64,000 nt of DNA from DATLMR01 sp035634255 (GCA_035634255.1 DASQDI010000063.1:19173-83172); one strand, 5' to 3'. Counted from the first letter of the stretch, positions 1 to 9,769 are shown. Translations and numbers: made by a program. The notes: generated from the sequence alone by a model not told the origin.

Positions 1-854
1 TGGCCCGTTTTCATATCCAGTATGAAAATGCCGTCCTGCTGCTCGGGTTCTTCCTGCCCCCAGATCACGATTATGTTCGCCGCGGAATTCGGGATGTACC
101 GGTGGATGCGGGCGAAGGTCCTCCCGGAGAGGCTTGCGACCGGCTTGCCGTCCAACCCATATTGCCAGAGCGAATGGCGTCCTGAGTCTTCATCTATCTT
201 TACGAGAAGCACGCCCTTGCCATCGGGCGAAATGCCCGGCTGTATCGACGAGCACTCGTCCTCGGTGAAATACTCGGACTTGCCGCCGCCGACCGGAACG
301 GCGGCGATGTGCAGGACGCCGAAGGCCGCGTCAGGCAGCGGGCTCTCGTCCGTTGTGTAAAGAACCCGCTTCCCGTCGGGGGTGAAGACGGGGTCCTTGT
401 CGTTGAAATTATTCTCCGTGAGCTGGCGCTTGCGGCTCGTCTTCAAGTCAATCGTGTAGATGTCCGCGAAGTTTGAGCTGCCCGCGAACCCGGAGAAGGC
501 TATCAGCCATCCGTCGGGCGACCAGGACGGGCTGGCCGCGCCCCATTTGAAATCGGTGAGGGGAGGGAGGATCGAGAAGCTCGCCAGGTTGATCAGGTAC
601 AGGTTCGGCGCTTGCTCGGGCCTGCTCGCGAGCAGAACGGCGTGCTTGCCGTCGGGCGCGGTGTCCTCTATCGCGTATAAACCCATGCCCTGCGTGACCT
701 TCTTTATGGTGAAGGGCTCTACCTTCTTTTTATTATCCTTCTTCTTCTCGTCACCGGCGGAGGCGTCGGAGGGCGCGCCCGGCATGGACATTTGTAATAC
801 CAGAGCGAGTGAGATGAAACAGGTCATGTAAAGTAGTCGCTTGAGATTCAACAA
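1..854 (-). CDS. TolB-like / S9 peptidase N-terminal beta-propeller protein (partial)
   Basis: Reading the minus strand gives an open frame that runs off the left edge. It has a short hydrophobic N-terminus (signal-like), a lysine-rich linker, then repeated blades with motifs such as PSWSPDGW, SPDGKGVLL and YTIDLKT, as in PD40/TolB-type propellers and the N-terminal half of S9 (prolyl oligopeptidase/DPP-IV) peptidases. The catalytic domain, if there is one, lies outside the window, so peptidase identity is inference. The start is uncertain: TTG codons at 854 and 851 sit about 10-13 nt after an AGGGG motif, and an ATG lies at 827. It is probably exported. No neighbour in the window suggests its substrate. 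Confidence 0.7.
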   Translation of the reverse strand, partial: MLNLKRLLYMTCFISLALVLQMSMPGAPSDASAGDEKKKDNKKKVEPFTIKKVTQGMGLYAIEDTAPDGKHAVLLASRPEQAPNLYLINLASFSILPPLTDFKWGAASPSWSPDGWLIAFSGFAGSSNFADIYTIDLKTSRKRQLTENNFNDKDPVFTPDGKRVLYTTDESPLPDAAFGVLHIAAVPVGGGKSEYFTEDECSSIQPGISPDGKGVLLVKIDEDSGRHSLWQYGLDGKPVASLSGRTFARIHRYIPNSAANIIVIWGQEEPEQQDGIFILDMKTG

Positions 855-1214
855 GGCCGTTCTGCCCCTTTCGAATGGACTCGGATCGATTGCCCCGCGT
901 CGCCGCAATGCTAGCATGCCGGATTAACTCTAACAAATTTACGGCCGACCCCGCACCGGCAGGGCCGACTCTTATTGAACGCGAGCGGAGCGCGGGCTTG
1001 CCCTGAAGCGGCCCCCGAAGCCCGAAAAACGGGCGCGACGTGGGGGCGGAAGCGCGCGATGGGCGGTGAATATATTCGGCAAAAAGATCGACTCCGATAA
1101 AAGATGTCCGAGTTAAGAAAATTACTCTTGCGATCCCCAGCTAGAAAGGTTACAACACTCGCGTTCAACTGTCCCCCACTCCGGTTATTGGCCTCCCAAC
1201 GCACAAGAGGTTTT
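855..1214. other. intergenic region without recognised gene
   Basis: Divergent gap of 360 nt between the propeller gene and the FkbM methyltransferase. It must hold both promoters, but no good -35/-10 pair is obvious. Open frames here lack a ribosome binding site and resemble no protein family. Confidence 0.5.
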
Positions 1215-2000
1215 ATGTCAGCAGCCGCATTCCTGTGGGAGAAGGTCCGTAAGATCAATCAGCTTCCCGGAGCGCACGCCGCCTACAAGGCCGCGACGCG
1301 CGTGTTGTACCGTAATGGCGCGACCGTGACAATCAAGCGCGGGCCCGGCGCGGGGCTCCTCTGGCGTCACTACGACGACTACCAGACCTGGATGGCCATG
1401 GGCCTGTACGAGCCGCACGTGGCGAATCTTATCGTCTCGCTCATCTCGCCCGGAGACGTTTTCTATGACATAGGCGCGAACGCCGGCTACTACTCCCTCA
1501 TCGCTTCGAAGGCCGTGGGGCCCGCCGGGAGAGTGATAGCCTTCGACCCGGTCCCGAAAAACGCCGAGACCGTGAAAGAGCAGATAGCCCTGAACGGCTT
1601 CAAGGAGAGGTGCCAGGTCGAACGCCTCGCGGTCTCAGGCACGCCCGGCTCCTTCAGCTTTGTGATAGACGAAGTGAATGCGAACTCCCACCTGAGCGAA
1701 CACAACGTCCCTCACCTTAAAAATAATGGGCAGATGATCAAAGTCGCGGCCGTGACGCTCGACCTGTTCGTAAAAAACAACCCTCGCCCGGCTCTGATCA
1801 AGATGGACATCGAGGGCGCGGAGGTCGACGCGCTGAAGGGCGCGCGCGAGCTGCTGAGCGGCGCGTCCGCGCCGACCTGCTTGATCTCGACTCACAGCGA
1901 CGAGCTCGAGCGCGGGGTGAAAGAGATTCTCGCGGGACACGGCTACACCTTCAGGAACCTCGAAGGGTTCGAGCAGATGGTGTACGGGGTCAAAGGTTAA
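1215..2000 (+). CDS. FkbM family SAM-dependent methyltransferase
   Basis: A 261-residue protein with a Rossmann methyltransferase fold. The SAM-binding motif I is VFYDIGANAGYYSL, followed by an acidic strand end (VIAFDPVP) and the FkbM signature LIKMDIEGAEVDALKGA. FkbM enzymes usually O-methylate sugars or polyketide and lipid-linked glycans; the substrate here is unknown. The start at 1215 is chosen because AAGAGG lies 5 nt upstream; an in-frame ATG at 1104 lacks a ribosome binding site. There is no glycan cluster around it, so it may be a lone modifier of surface polysaccharide. Confidence 0.85.
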   Translation: MSAAAFLWEKVRKINQLPGAHAAYKAATRVLYRNGATVTIKRGPGAGLLWRHYDDYQTWMAMGLYEPHVANLIVSLISPGDVFYDIGANAGYYSLIASKAVGPAGRVIAFDPVPKNAETVKEQIALNGFKERCQVERLAVSGTPGSFSFVIDEVNANSHLSEHNVPHLKNNGQMIKVAAVTLDLFVKNNPRPALIKMDIEGAEVDALKGARELLSGASAPTCLISTHSDELERGVKEILAGHGYTFRNLEGFEQMVYGVKG

Positions 2001-2082
2001 GGGCGCGTCCCATCCGCCGGTCGATAATTCCGCCGCCCGTATGCTTCCTAAGCGCTTCGGGCGATCCCCGCCAGCACACCTT

Positions 2083-2102
2083 GCCCGCCCGGCGCGGCGG
2101 GC
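2083..2102. terminator. GC-rich hairpin after FkbM gene
   Basis: A perfect 7-bp stem (GCCCGCC/GGCGGGC) with a 6-nt loop about 80 nt after the methyltransferase stop. It has no T-run, so an intrinsic terminator is only possible. Confidence 0.3.
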
Positions 2103-2256
2103 GGGGGGCCATAATATAAATGGCCTTATTTTCAAGCGAGCTTGACAGCCGCCTGCCCGGTCCTTAGCATTCCCCGAACGATCAGGCTCTCGATTTTTCG
2201 CGTACATTTCTGGCACTAATCGCTGAGAGATGTGGGTTCACAGGGGATTTTAGGGC

Positions 2257-3849
2257 ATGAGCAGATTGATGTTCGTCTACCTTAGCGGTTCGGAAAAAGG
2301 TAAGACGAGAATATTCACTCAAAAATCGGTGTCGATAGGCGCGTCGGAGTCGAGCGACTTTACGATAGTGCCGGAAGAAGGGGGAGTCCTTCCCGACGGC
2401 GTCATCGCCGATGTCTACGACGACGACGGGGTATTCCACCTGTCCCCGCGCGACGGCATGGACCACCTCGAAATCCGCATAAACGGCGAGGAGTTGCCCC
2501 CGGACCGCACGTCCGCCGGCTACCCGCTCAACGACGGGGACACGATTCACATCGGGCACGGCCTTTCGAGCGCGAGCGTACTTTTTCAGGTGATGCCCGA
2601 AAATTTCTCTTCGGCCTCCATCGCGCGCCGGTCCCAGAAAGAAGTCAACCACGTTCAGGGGCAGCCTGTTCACCCCCTGACGGCGACCCTGTTCGTCAAA
2701 GAGCTGTCGGCCAGCCTGTGGGCCGAAATCCCGCGGAAGGCCAAGCTCTTCGCGGTCTTCTCCGCCCTCTTCCTCGCCACCGTTTTCGCGGCCCTGCTCT
2801 ACTTCACCATCCTCTTCCTGCACAGGACGAGCAGCGAGATCAGCAACCTGCGCACGCAGACGCAGGCGGAGCAGTCGCGCAGGCAGGGGGACCAGGAGAT
2901 AATTCAGAAGCAGCAGGAGGAGATCAACCGCCTCCGCGAGGTGAGCGAGCAGAACCGTGTCTTCACGCAGAAGATCGCCGAACTGTACAGCCCCGGCGTC
3001 TGCCTCGTAGTCGGCAGCTACACGTTCGTCGAGCGCGGGACCGGGCGCGTGCTCAGGTACGAGACGGTGGATGATGCCAACGAGGAGCCGATAGACCGCA
3101 ACGGCAACCTGCTCGCTTCGGTCGATGGCCTCGGCCCCCCCGTGCAGATCGACTACACGGGCACGGGCTTCCTGATAGAAGAAGGCGTAATAGCGACCAA
3201 CAAGCACGTGATGAAGCCCTGGGAGAGCGACCAGCGCGCGCAGATCATAATGCAACAGGGCAACGGGTTCCGGCCGAGGTTCGAGGTCTTTCAGGTCTTC
3301 TTCCCCTCGATCCAAACGCCCTTCCCTCTGAAAGAGCTGAGCGCATCGGACCGCTTCGACGTGGCGCTCTGCAAATTCGATCAGGGGGACGCGGCCCTGC
3401 CGGTGCTCCCTCTGAGCACGGACGACCCCCGCTCGATCATCGGGCAGCCCATCGTCCTGCTCGGCTACCCGACGGGAGTCGATGGGCTGATTCAGCGGGT
3501 CGACGAGAGCGAACAGCGCGAGATACTGAAGCAGGCGGGCCAATCGGCGGAAGGCGTGGCCGCCGCCCTCGCAAAGCGCGGGCTCATCCGCCCTCTGACG
3601 ACCACGGGCACGATCAGCGACGCGCTCCCTGGGCGGATCGTTCACAGCGCCCAGACCACCGAAGGCGGGTCGGGCAGCCCGATGATTGACCGCGACGGAA
3701 CCGTCATAGCGATCAACTCGGCGATACTAACGACCCTGGACGGCAGCCAGAGCTTCGGGGGCTCGAATTTCGGAGTGCCTATCAGGGCGGCTCACGAACT
3801 GCTCCGGGCCTATCACAACAAAGACAAGAGCGAAGTGAAAGCCCCCTGA
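2257..3849 (+). CDS. FHA domain - transmembrane - trypsin-like serine protease fusion
   Basis: A 530-residue protein with three parts. Residues 1-115 resemble a forkhead-associated (phosphothreonine-binding) domain with a weak core. Residues 164-188 form one transmembrane helix. About 190-245 is a Gln/Glu-rich coiled coil, and about 295-520 is a chymotrypsin-fold protease. The likely triad is His317 (TNKHV), Asp368 (FDVAL) and Ser472 (GGSGSP), so the enzyme looks active. Topology would place FHA in the cytoplasm and protease in the periplasm, a design suited to signalling across the membrane. No PDZ domain follows, unlike HtrA/DegP. No kinase gene is adjacent. The phospho-signalling role is inference. 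Confidence 0.85.
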   Translation: MSRLMFVYLSGSEKGKTRIFTQKSVSIGASESSDFTIVPEEGGVLPDGVIADVYDDDGVFHLSPRDGMDHLEIRINGEELPPDRTSAGYPLNDGDTIHIGHGLSSASVLFQVMPENFSSASIARRSQKEVNHVQGQPVHPLTATLFVKELSASLWAEIPRKAKLFAVFSALFLATVFAALLYFTILFLHRTSSEISNLRTQTQAEQSRRQGDQEIIQKQQEEINRLREVSEQNRVFTQKIAELYSPGVCLVVGSYTFVERGTGRVLRYETVDDANEEPIDRNGNLLASVDGLGPPVQIDYTGTGFLIEEGVIATNKHVMKPWESDQRAQIIMQQGNGFRPRFEVFQVFFPSIQTPFPLKELSASDRFDVALCKFDQGDAALPVLPLSTDDPRSIIGQPIVLLGYPTGVDGLIQRVDESEQREILKQAGQSAEGVAAALAKRGLIRPLTTTGTISDALPGRIVHSAQTTEGGSGSPMIDRDGTVIAINSAILTTLDGSQSFGGSNFGVPIRAAHELLRAYHNKDKSEVKAP

Positions 3850-3967
3850 GGGGCTTGGGAGCGCGGGCGCGCCACCGCATCGCCCGAAGGGCGAACGGGG
3901 TCAAAGTAACCGCACCAGTTTTAATCTCGGGGTGCTGAGAGTGAAGGCCGTGTGCCCGCGACCCGGC

Positions 3968-4396
3968 TTACGCGCGGGGGTCGTGAGAAGCTATCTCAAC
4001 GCTGTTGAACTGCAAAAGCTCCTCCTCTTTCGTCGGGGGCGGCACCACGTCGAAGACGATGTTGTCGCACTTGCCCTGGCCTCTGTAGAACGAGGTCTTG
4101 TAGCCGCGGCCGTTGGTGAACTGTATCTGCTGAACCCCCCATTTCCCGAGGGCCGCGTTCTCGGGGATCTGTACGGAAATCTCGAAGACCTTCCTTGAGT
4201 ACATCTCGGCTTCGGGCACAACGGTCTCCCCGACCGCGAGCTTGATCTTGTTCGAGCTGGCCATTGAGAATTGATAGCACTGGACGAATATCTTGCGAAT
4301 GCCCGAGGGGTCGTGCGCGCTCACTCTCAGCACGAGCTTATCACCCGCGATGACCTGAACATCCTCTTGAACATTCTCTTGTAGGCTGACAGACAT
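3968..4396 (-). CDS. hypothetical protein, possible beta-sandwich
   Basis: A 142-residue protein with no signal peptide. The sequence alternates in a beta-strand manner (DKLVLRVSAHDPSGI, FEISVQIPENAALGKWGVQQI), as seen in Ig-like or cadherin-like sandwich domains, but I cannot assign a family. It has a good ribosome binding site (AGAGGAGA, 5 nt spacing), so it is probably a real gene. It stands alone between the FHA-protease and the TPR protein. Confidence 0.6.
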   Translation of the reverse strand: MSVSLQENVQEDVQVIAGDKLVLRVSAHDPSGIRKIFVQCYQFSMASSNKIKLAVGETVVPEAEMYSRKVFEISVQIPENAALGKWGVQQIQFTNGRGYKTSFYRGQGKCDNIVFDVVPPPTKEEELLQFNSVEIASHDPRA

Positions 4397-4613
4397 ATGA
4401 ATCTCCTCTTATGATTACCGGTTCGCGCGTGAGGATGTATTTTAAAGCGGAGCGGGTAACTGTCGGCTGTTGTCCAGCTCTGTATCGCGACGATAATAAC
4501 CGCCGTTCAAAAAGGCGTCAAGACTTATCCTAAACCCGCCCGGCGCCGAAGGGGACTCGCGCCGGGAAGTTACCACCGTTTAATGCGAATCCCCCCCCGC
4601 GAACTTTTCGTTA

Positions 4614-6428
4614 TCACTGCTGGCCGTAGGGCTTCAGCTTCCCTTCCCTCGCCTCGTTGTAAGCGCCGTTCGGGACCACCCCCAGGGCCAGAGCCTTCTC
4701 GTACTCCTGGATCGCGTCGGCCCGGAACTCCTGAAAATCGAGGATGCGCCCGATCAGCACGTGGCTCCATTGAATCAGCCACAGCTCGGAGTCTTTCGAG
4801 GCCGCGTCAATCGCCTTGCGGTAGAGCTTCAACGCCTCTTTGAACCTGTCGTGCTGCGCCTGGATCTTCGAGTCCTCGTCGGCCTTCGGGTCGGCCTCGA
4901 CCTCCGAGGGCATCTGGTTGACGATCCTGGCCATGCCGTAGATGGCCCTCGCGTTGTTGGGCTCTTCGGCGAGCACCCTTTCCAGTACCGCCTTCGCCTC
5001 GGAGTACCTCTTCTCCCGGATCAGGTCGTCGGACAGGACGACACGCTCGGCGAATCCCGCGGAGCCCGCGGCGGGCGCGTTCACGGCCCTGGCAGAGTTC
5101 GCCTTCCGGGCCGCCGACACTTTCGCCACGACCCGCTCGAACTCCTTCGGCCTCGCGGCCTCGCGGTCGAATTTCGAAGTGGCGAGCATGTGGTCGAAGG
5201 TGTCCTCGATGCTTATGCCCACCTTCTCCGCGCCCGTGAGCATCTCGTAGAAATGGAATGCGAGGACCGCGCCCTTGAGGTACGCCTGCGACAGGTCGAA
5301 CACCGCGTCCTCTTCGGTGTAGGCGGAGTTCGGCTGAATCCGCTTGATCCTCGCCTCCACCGCCTCGGCCAGGGACTCGCGGAGCACGAGGTAGACGCTC
5401 GACCCATACTGCTTCGACGCGGTCGGCACGCCGGAGACGAGTTTCAACAGAGGGTCTTTGTATTCGAGCGAGGCCTTCAGGTGGCGCTCGATCAGAGGGT
5501 CGATGGCGAACCGGATCATCGCCCGGCGGAAGGCTTCGACGTTGGGAGTATAAGATGGCCCGATAAGCACGATGTAGTCGTCACCCACCCTTCTCGCCAG
5601 CAGCTCGTCTTTCTGATTCAGCAGGTCGTCGCGGACCGCCGAGCTCCCGAGAGCGCCGAGCGGGTCGGGGACCACGAAGACCTGCCGCGTGCGCGTGCGC
5701 GCGACGATCTGCTGCTTGACCTGCTTATTGTCTCCCTTGCCGCTCGCGCCGGTCACGACCAGCGGCTTAAGGTTTATCACCGTGTCGGGGTTGGTGTGCA
5801 AATAATCGAGGGTCGAGAAGACCTCCTCGCCGATGGGCTGCCGGTACAGGGAGGCGTACCGCTCGCCGACGGACATGTACTTGGGGACAAGCTCCTTTAT
5901 CCGGCTCTTGACGTAGAACTCGCGGACCAGAGGGACGAAGTCCATCAGGGGCCGGAGGTCCTGAGGCACGACGTTGTCCCCCCGCTCGTAGATCGAAAAG
6001 GCGGGAGGGGCGGTCATCAACAGGCTGAGCGCGGAATAGCGCGCGGCGTCCGCCGCCTCATCGACGCCCTCGCGCCGGTGCGATTTGTAGTAGGCCGCCA
6101 GCTGCTCTTTCAGCTTCGGGTCGAGGTCCGACAGGTCCTTCCGCAGCTCCGCGCGGGCGGGCGAGAGCGGCAGGCCATTCGGCTCGTAGTCGAAGCCCGC
6201 GACATTTATCGCCGCCATGACTACGAAGGTCCTGACGTCCGGGCCTATGCGCACGTTCACGTCTCCGGGCGGGATGAACCCCTGAACGCCTCCCCCGGCG
6301 GGAGCCCGAGGCGCGGCGGCCTGTGGTGATTTCTGCCCGGCCTGATTCCCGCCGGGCGTTGCCTGCCGTCCGAGGCCCGGCCCGGCCAGGGCGAGAGCCA
6401 TAATGAATGCGACCACCGATTTAAACAT
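4614..6428 (-). CDS. secreted TPR-repeat protein of unknown function
   Basis: A 604-residue protein with a signal peptide (about residues 1-20), a Pro/Gly/Ala-rich linker to about residue 50, a large helical region without recognised motifs, and tetratricopeptide-like repeats in the last 150 residues (RYSEAKAVLERVLAEEPNNARAIY and DAIQEYEKALALGV are TPR-like). No HExxH or other catalytic motif is visible. It probably acts as an exported scaffold. It sits upstream of nothing obviously related; the P5C dehydrogenase gene lies 101 nt before it on the same strand and might be cotranscribed. Confidence 0.7.
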   Translation of the reverse strand: MFKSVVAFIMALALAGPGLGRQATPGGNQAGQKSPQAAAPRAPAGGGVQGFIPPGDVNVRIGPDVRTFVVMAAINVAGFDYEPNGLPLSPARAELRKDLSDLDPKLKEQLAAYYKSHRREGVDEAADAARYSALSLLMTAPPAFSIYERGDNVVPQDLRPLMDFVPLVREFYVKSRIKELVPKYMSVGERYASLYRQPIGEEVFSTLDYLHTNPDTVINLKPLVVTGASGKGDNKQVKQQIVARTRTRQVFVVPDPLGALGSSAVRDDLLNQKDELLARRVGDDYIVLIGPSYTPNVEAFRRAMIRFAIDPLIERHLKASLEYKDPLLKLVSGVPTASKQYGSSVYLVLRESLAEAVEARIKRIQPNSAYTEEDAVFDLSQAYLKGAVLAFHFYEMLTGAEKVGISIEDTFDHMLATSKFDREAARPKEFERVVAKVSAARKANSARAVNAPAAGSAGFAERVVLSDDLIREKRYSEAKAVLERVLAEEPNNARAIYGMARIVNQMPSEVEADPKADEDSKIQAQHDRFKEALKLYRKAIDAASKDSELWLIQWSHVLIGRILDFQEFRADAIQEYEKALALGVVPNGAYNEAREGKLKPYGQQ

Positions 6429-6529
6429 ATTAGTATTCCAGGAGCCTGAGCTGATGAGGCCGAGTTGACCGGCGGAGGCCGCGAATAGTCATGACCGTTC
6501 GCGGCCTCCGGCCGGGAGCGTCGGCGGAC

Positions 6530-8083
6530 CTATAATTTTTCCGAGACCGATTTCCCCTGCATGAAGAGCAGGAGGTAATCGCGCCCGCCGGCCTTCGAAT
6601 CCGTGCCGGACATGTTGAAGCCTCCGAACGGGTGGACATCGACCAGAGCCCCGGTGCATTTGCGATTCAGGTACAGATTACCCACGTGAAAATCCCTGCG
6701 CGCCTGTTCCAGCCTCTTCCGGTCGCCCGAATAGAGCGCGCCCGTGAGCCCGAACTGCGTGTTGTTGGCTATGTCGAGCGCTGAGTCGAAGTCTTTCGCG
6801 CGGAACGTAGCTAGAACGGGGCCGAATATCTCCTCTTGCGAGATTCGCGCCATCGGGTCCACCTCCCCGATGACCGTGGGCTGAATGAACCAGCCCCCGT
6901 TGTGCGCTTCGAGGCGGTCGCCCCCGGTGATGACGGTCCCCTCGCCCTTCCCGACCTGGATGTAATTGAGGATCGATTCGTACGCGCTCTTGCTCGCGAC
7001 CGGCCCCATCCAATTGCCCTGATCTTTGACCGGGCCGACCTTGATCTTCGCGGTCCGGCTCGCGACCCTCTCCATCACCTCGTCGTAGACCGGGTCTACG
7101 ACGACGAGGCGCGAGCAGGCCGAGCACTTCTGCCCGGAGAAGCCGAAGGCCGAGACGACCGCGCCTTCGACCGCGGCCTCGATGTCGGCCGTCTCGTCTA
7201 TGATGATCGTGTCCTTTCCGCCCATCTCGGCCACGACGCGCTTGATCCATAGCTGGCCCTCGGCCGTCTTGGCGGCGAGCTCATTGATGTGGAGGCCGAC
7301 CTCCTTCGAGCCGGTGAAGGCGATGAACCGGGTCCGGGCGTTGCCCACGAGGTAGTCCCCGATGCGGCCGCCGCTGCCGGGCAGGAAGTTGACGACTCCG
7401 GGCGGGAGCGACGCCTCTTCGAGAATCTCCATGAATTTGGCCGCGATTATGGGGCTGTCGCTCGACGGCTTGAGTATGACGGTGTTGCCGGTGACGACCG
7501 AGGCGAGCGTCATCCCCGCCATGATCGCCAGGGGGAAGTTCCAGGGGGGTATGACGACCCCGACCCCGAGAGGTATGTAGTGAAGCTCGTTCTCCTCGCC
7601 TTCGAGCGGGGTGAGGGGCTGCTCGCGGCTGTAGCGGATCATCTCGCGCGCGTAGAACTCCGCGAAGTCGATGGCCTCGGCCACGTCCCCGTCGGCCTCG
7701 GCCCACGACTTCCCGACTTCGAGCACGACCCAGGCCGAGAGCTCCGCCTTGCGCTTCCTCATGATCGACGCGACGTTGAGCAGGTAGCGGGCGCGCACGA
7801 CGGGGTCCACGTTCTTCCACTCTTTGAAAGCGGCCGTGGCCTCCTCGATGGCTTTGTCGGCCAGGTCGACCGTCGCCTTGTGGACCTGCCCGACGACTTC
7901 GTCATAATTCGAAGGGTTGGGCGACGTGAGAAGGTCTCCGGTCGTGTATCGTTCGCCCCCAATGATGAGCGGGTACTCGCGCCCCAGCTGGGACTCGACG
8001 TTCGACAGGGCCTCGCGGAACAGGGCGGCATTCTGCTCGCTCGAAAAATCGGTGAACGGCTCGTTTTTAAATGGCGGAAGCAT
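6530..8083 (-). CDS. rocA: L-glutamate gamma-semialdehyde (1-pyrroline-5-carboxylate) dehydrogenase
   Basis: A 517-residue aldehyde dehydrogenase that oxidises glutamate semialdehyde (from proline or ornithine) to glutamate with NAD+. Motifs include PWNFPLAIMAG, FTGSKEVG (cofactor loop), EMGGKDTIIID (general-base Glu) and the catalytic Cys in GFSGQKCSACSR. Length and sequence fit the monofunctional RocA/PruA type rather than the PutA fusion. The C-terminal NRKCTGALVDVHPFGGFNMSGT block is typical of the family. The start has AGGAAAG upstream. No proline dehydrogenase gene is in the window. Confidence 0.92.
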   Translation of the reverse strand: MLPPFKNEPFTDFSSEQNAALFREALSNVESQLGREYPLIIGGERYTTGDLLTSPNPSNYDEVVGQVHKATVDLADKAIEEATAAFKEWKNVDPVVRARYLLNVASIMRKRKAELSAWVVLEVGKSWAEADGDVAEAIDFAEFYAREMIRYSREQPLTPLEGEENELHYIPLGVGVVIPPWNFPLAIMAGMTLASVVTGNTVILKPSSDSPIIAAKFMEILEEASLPPGVVNFLPGSGGRIGDYLVGNARTRFIAFTGSKEVGLHINELAAKTAEGQLWIKRVVAEMGGKDTIIIDETADIEAAVEGAVVSAFGFSGQKCSACSRLVVVDPVYDEVMERVASRTAKIKVGPVKDQGNWMGPVASKSAYESILNYIQVGKGEGTVITGGDRLEAHNGGWFIQPTVIGEVDPMARISQEEIFGPVLATFRAKDFDSALDIANNTQFGLTGALYSGDRKRLEQARRDFHVGNLYLNRKCTGALVDVHPFGGFNMSGTDSKAGGRDYLLLFMQGKSVSEKL

Positions 8084-8370
8084 GGGTCTTTCCTTTCTCG
8101 AAATGTTCGGCTTGTTTAATCATAAAAGGTATCAATCGTAATCTGCCCGCGTCAACTACACGTTTGCCCGTCGGGCGCGGCGGGGCGTGGTACGGGGCGG
8201 TGCTCGCGATCATCACAAAAAAATTAGAAACCTGACGGGCCTCCCGGCAGTTACATTATTCGTAATGGAAAGTGAAAAGAGAGATTTGGTATAGTTGACG
8301 GGTAAGGCCCGAAGGTGTGTCAGGTCAGGTTAGACTCTCACTCGTTAATCAAGTCGAAGGGGTATAGGTT

Positions 8371-9705
8371 TTGAGAACAGTTCATGGCTCCCGGTTGCAT
8401 CGGTTCATCTCACTCTCGATCTTAATCGCTCTGGCCCTCTCCCCCGCGTCGGGCGGCGCGGTGAACGGGGCGAGCGCCGCAGGCGTCGCCCGAGGCGCGT
8501 ACCGCGCGCCGGACTCGCTCTCGCTCGAAGACCGTCTGGAAGTCTTCGAAGAGGTCTGGTCCGAGATCGACGAGAAGTATTACGACCCCGGCTTCAACGG
8601 CGTCAACTGGAAGGCCGTGCGGGAGAAGTTTCGCCCGATGGTGAGCGGCAAGGGGAGCGACGAGGACTTCTACCGCCTCTTGAAGCAGATGGTCGGGGAG
8701 CTGAAAGACGCCCACACTCGCTTTCATACTCCGCGCGAGAGGAAGGAGCGCGAGCAGCTCCAGGCCGTGAGCGCCGGGATCACCCTCTTCGAAGTCGAGG
8801 GGCAGCCCGTCATCACCGGCATCGACCCCATGTCCGAAGCCGCGAAGGCGGGCGTCGAGGCCGGGATGATCGTAGAGACGATCAACGGCTCCCCGATCTC
8901 CGACATCCTGCGAGACACGAGGACGAAGATCGGCGGCTCGTCTTCGGACAGGGCCGTGCGGCTACGCACCTACCGGAGGGTGATCGACGGGGAGGCGGAT
9001 ACGCCCCTGCGACTGGGCCTCAGGACGGCGGACGGCAGGGCCTTAAACGTCGAGCTCATGCGCCGCGTGGTCTCCGACGGGGCGAGGGTGACTTCCCGGA
9101 GGCTGCCCTCGGGGTACGGCTACATAAAACTCAACCTTTGGAAGTCGCCGATCCACAAGGAATTCAGGAATGCTTTGAGGCAATTGAGCGACACGCCCGG
9201 ATTGATCGTGGACCTGCGCGGGAATCCCGGAGGCGAAGTAAACGAGGTCCTTAAGATCGCGGGCTACTTCTTCAACGCGCGCGTGCCCTTCGGCAGGTTC
9301 CTCACGCGTTCGGGAAAAAGCCTCGACCTCTTCACCGGCAAAGACGACGAGAGGGCGTATAACGGCTCGGTCGTGATCCTCATTAACGAAGCGTCGGGGA
9401 GCGGCTCGGAGATGTTCTCGGGAGTGTTGCAGGAGAACGGGAGGGCCATCGTCATCGGGAGGCAAAGCTGCGGGTGCCTGCTCGGGATCGCGAGGTTCCG
9501 AAAGGTGAAAGGCGGGGGAGAGATCGCGATAAGCGAGCTTGGGTACACGTCTCCGGGGGGCCGGACGCTCGAAGGGGCGGGCGTGATGCCGAACGGCGAG
9601 ATCACCCTCAGGATTTCAGACCTTCAGAGAGGGAGGGACATCGCGGTCGAGGAGGCCGAAAACACCCTCCGCTCCGCCATCAGAAGCTCAAGCGGATCGC
9701 GCTGA
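8371..9705 (+). CDS. S41 family (C-terminal processing-like) peptidase
   Basis: A 444-residue exported protein: signal peptide about 1-25, an N-terminal helical S41 domain, a PDZ-like segment (SEAAKAGVEAGMIVETINGSPI), then the S41 core with GLIVDLRGNPGG and the nucleophile region NEASGSGSEMF. In CtpA the lysine base lies in a GKG motif shortly after; here the aligned segment reads GRQSCGCLLG, so that lysine is missing. It may use another base or be a distinct subgroup. The start is TTG at 8371 with AAGGGG about 10 nt upstream; the ATG at 8384 is out of frame. It is convergent with the PIG-L gene. Confidence 0.85.
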   Translation: MRTVHGSRLHRFISLSILIALALSPASGGAVNGASAAGVARGAYRAPDSLSLEDRLEVFEEVWSEIDEKYYDPGFNGVNWKAVREKFRPMVSGKGSDEDFYRLLKQMVGELKDAHTRFHTPRERKEREQLQAVSAGITLFEVEGQPVITGIDPMSEAAKAGVEAGMIVETINGSPISDILRDTRTKIGGSSSDRAVRLRTYRRVIDGEADTPLRLGLRTADGRALNVELMRRVVSDGARVTSRRLPSGYGYIKLNLWKSPIHKEFRNALRQLSDTPGLIVDLRGNPGGEVNEVLKIAGYFFNARVPFGRFLTRSGKSLDLFTGKDDERAYNGSVVILINEASGSGSEMFSGVLQENGRAIVIGRQSCGCLLGIARFRKVKGGGEIAISELGYTSPGGRTLEGAGVMPNGEITLRISDLQRGRDIAVEEAENTLRSAIRSSSGSR

Positions 9706-9719
9706 GAAGAATTGAATGC

Positions 9720-9754
9720 TGCGGGAGGGGAGTCACTTAGACCGCCCCCCCGCA
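9720..9754. terminator. putative bidirectional terminator hairpin
   Basis: The stem TGCGGG/CCCGCA extends into GGGG/CCCC between two convergent genes (the S41 peptidase and the PIG-L deacetylase). The location fits termination from both sides, but T-runs are lacking. Confidence 0.4.
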
Positions 9755-9769
9755 CCGCCCCCCGTCATC

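Noticed and set aside
2182..3645. Long antisense ORF opposite the FHA-protease gene
   Set aside because: Arg/Glu/Val-rich translation with no family motif, a mirror of the high-GC gene on the other strand. Similar shadows at 4761-6329 and 13037-14086 were also dropped.
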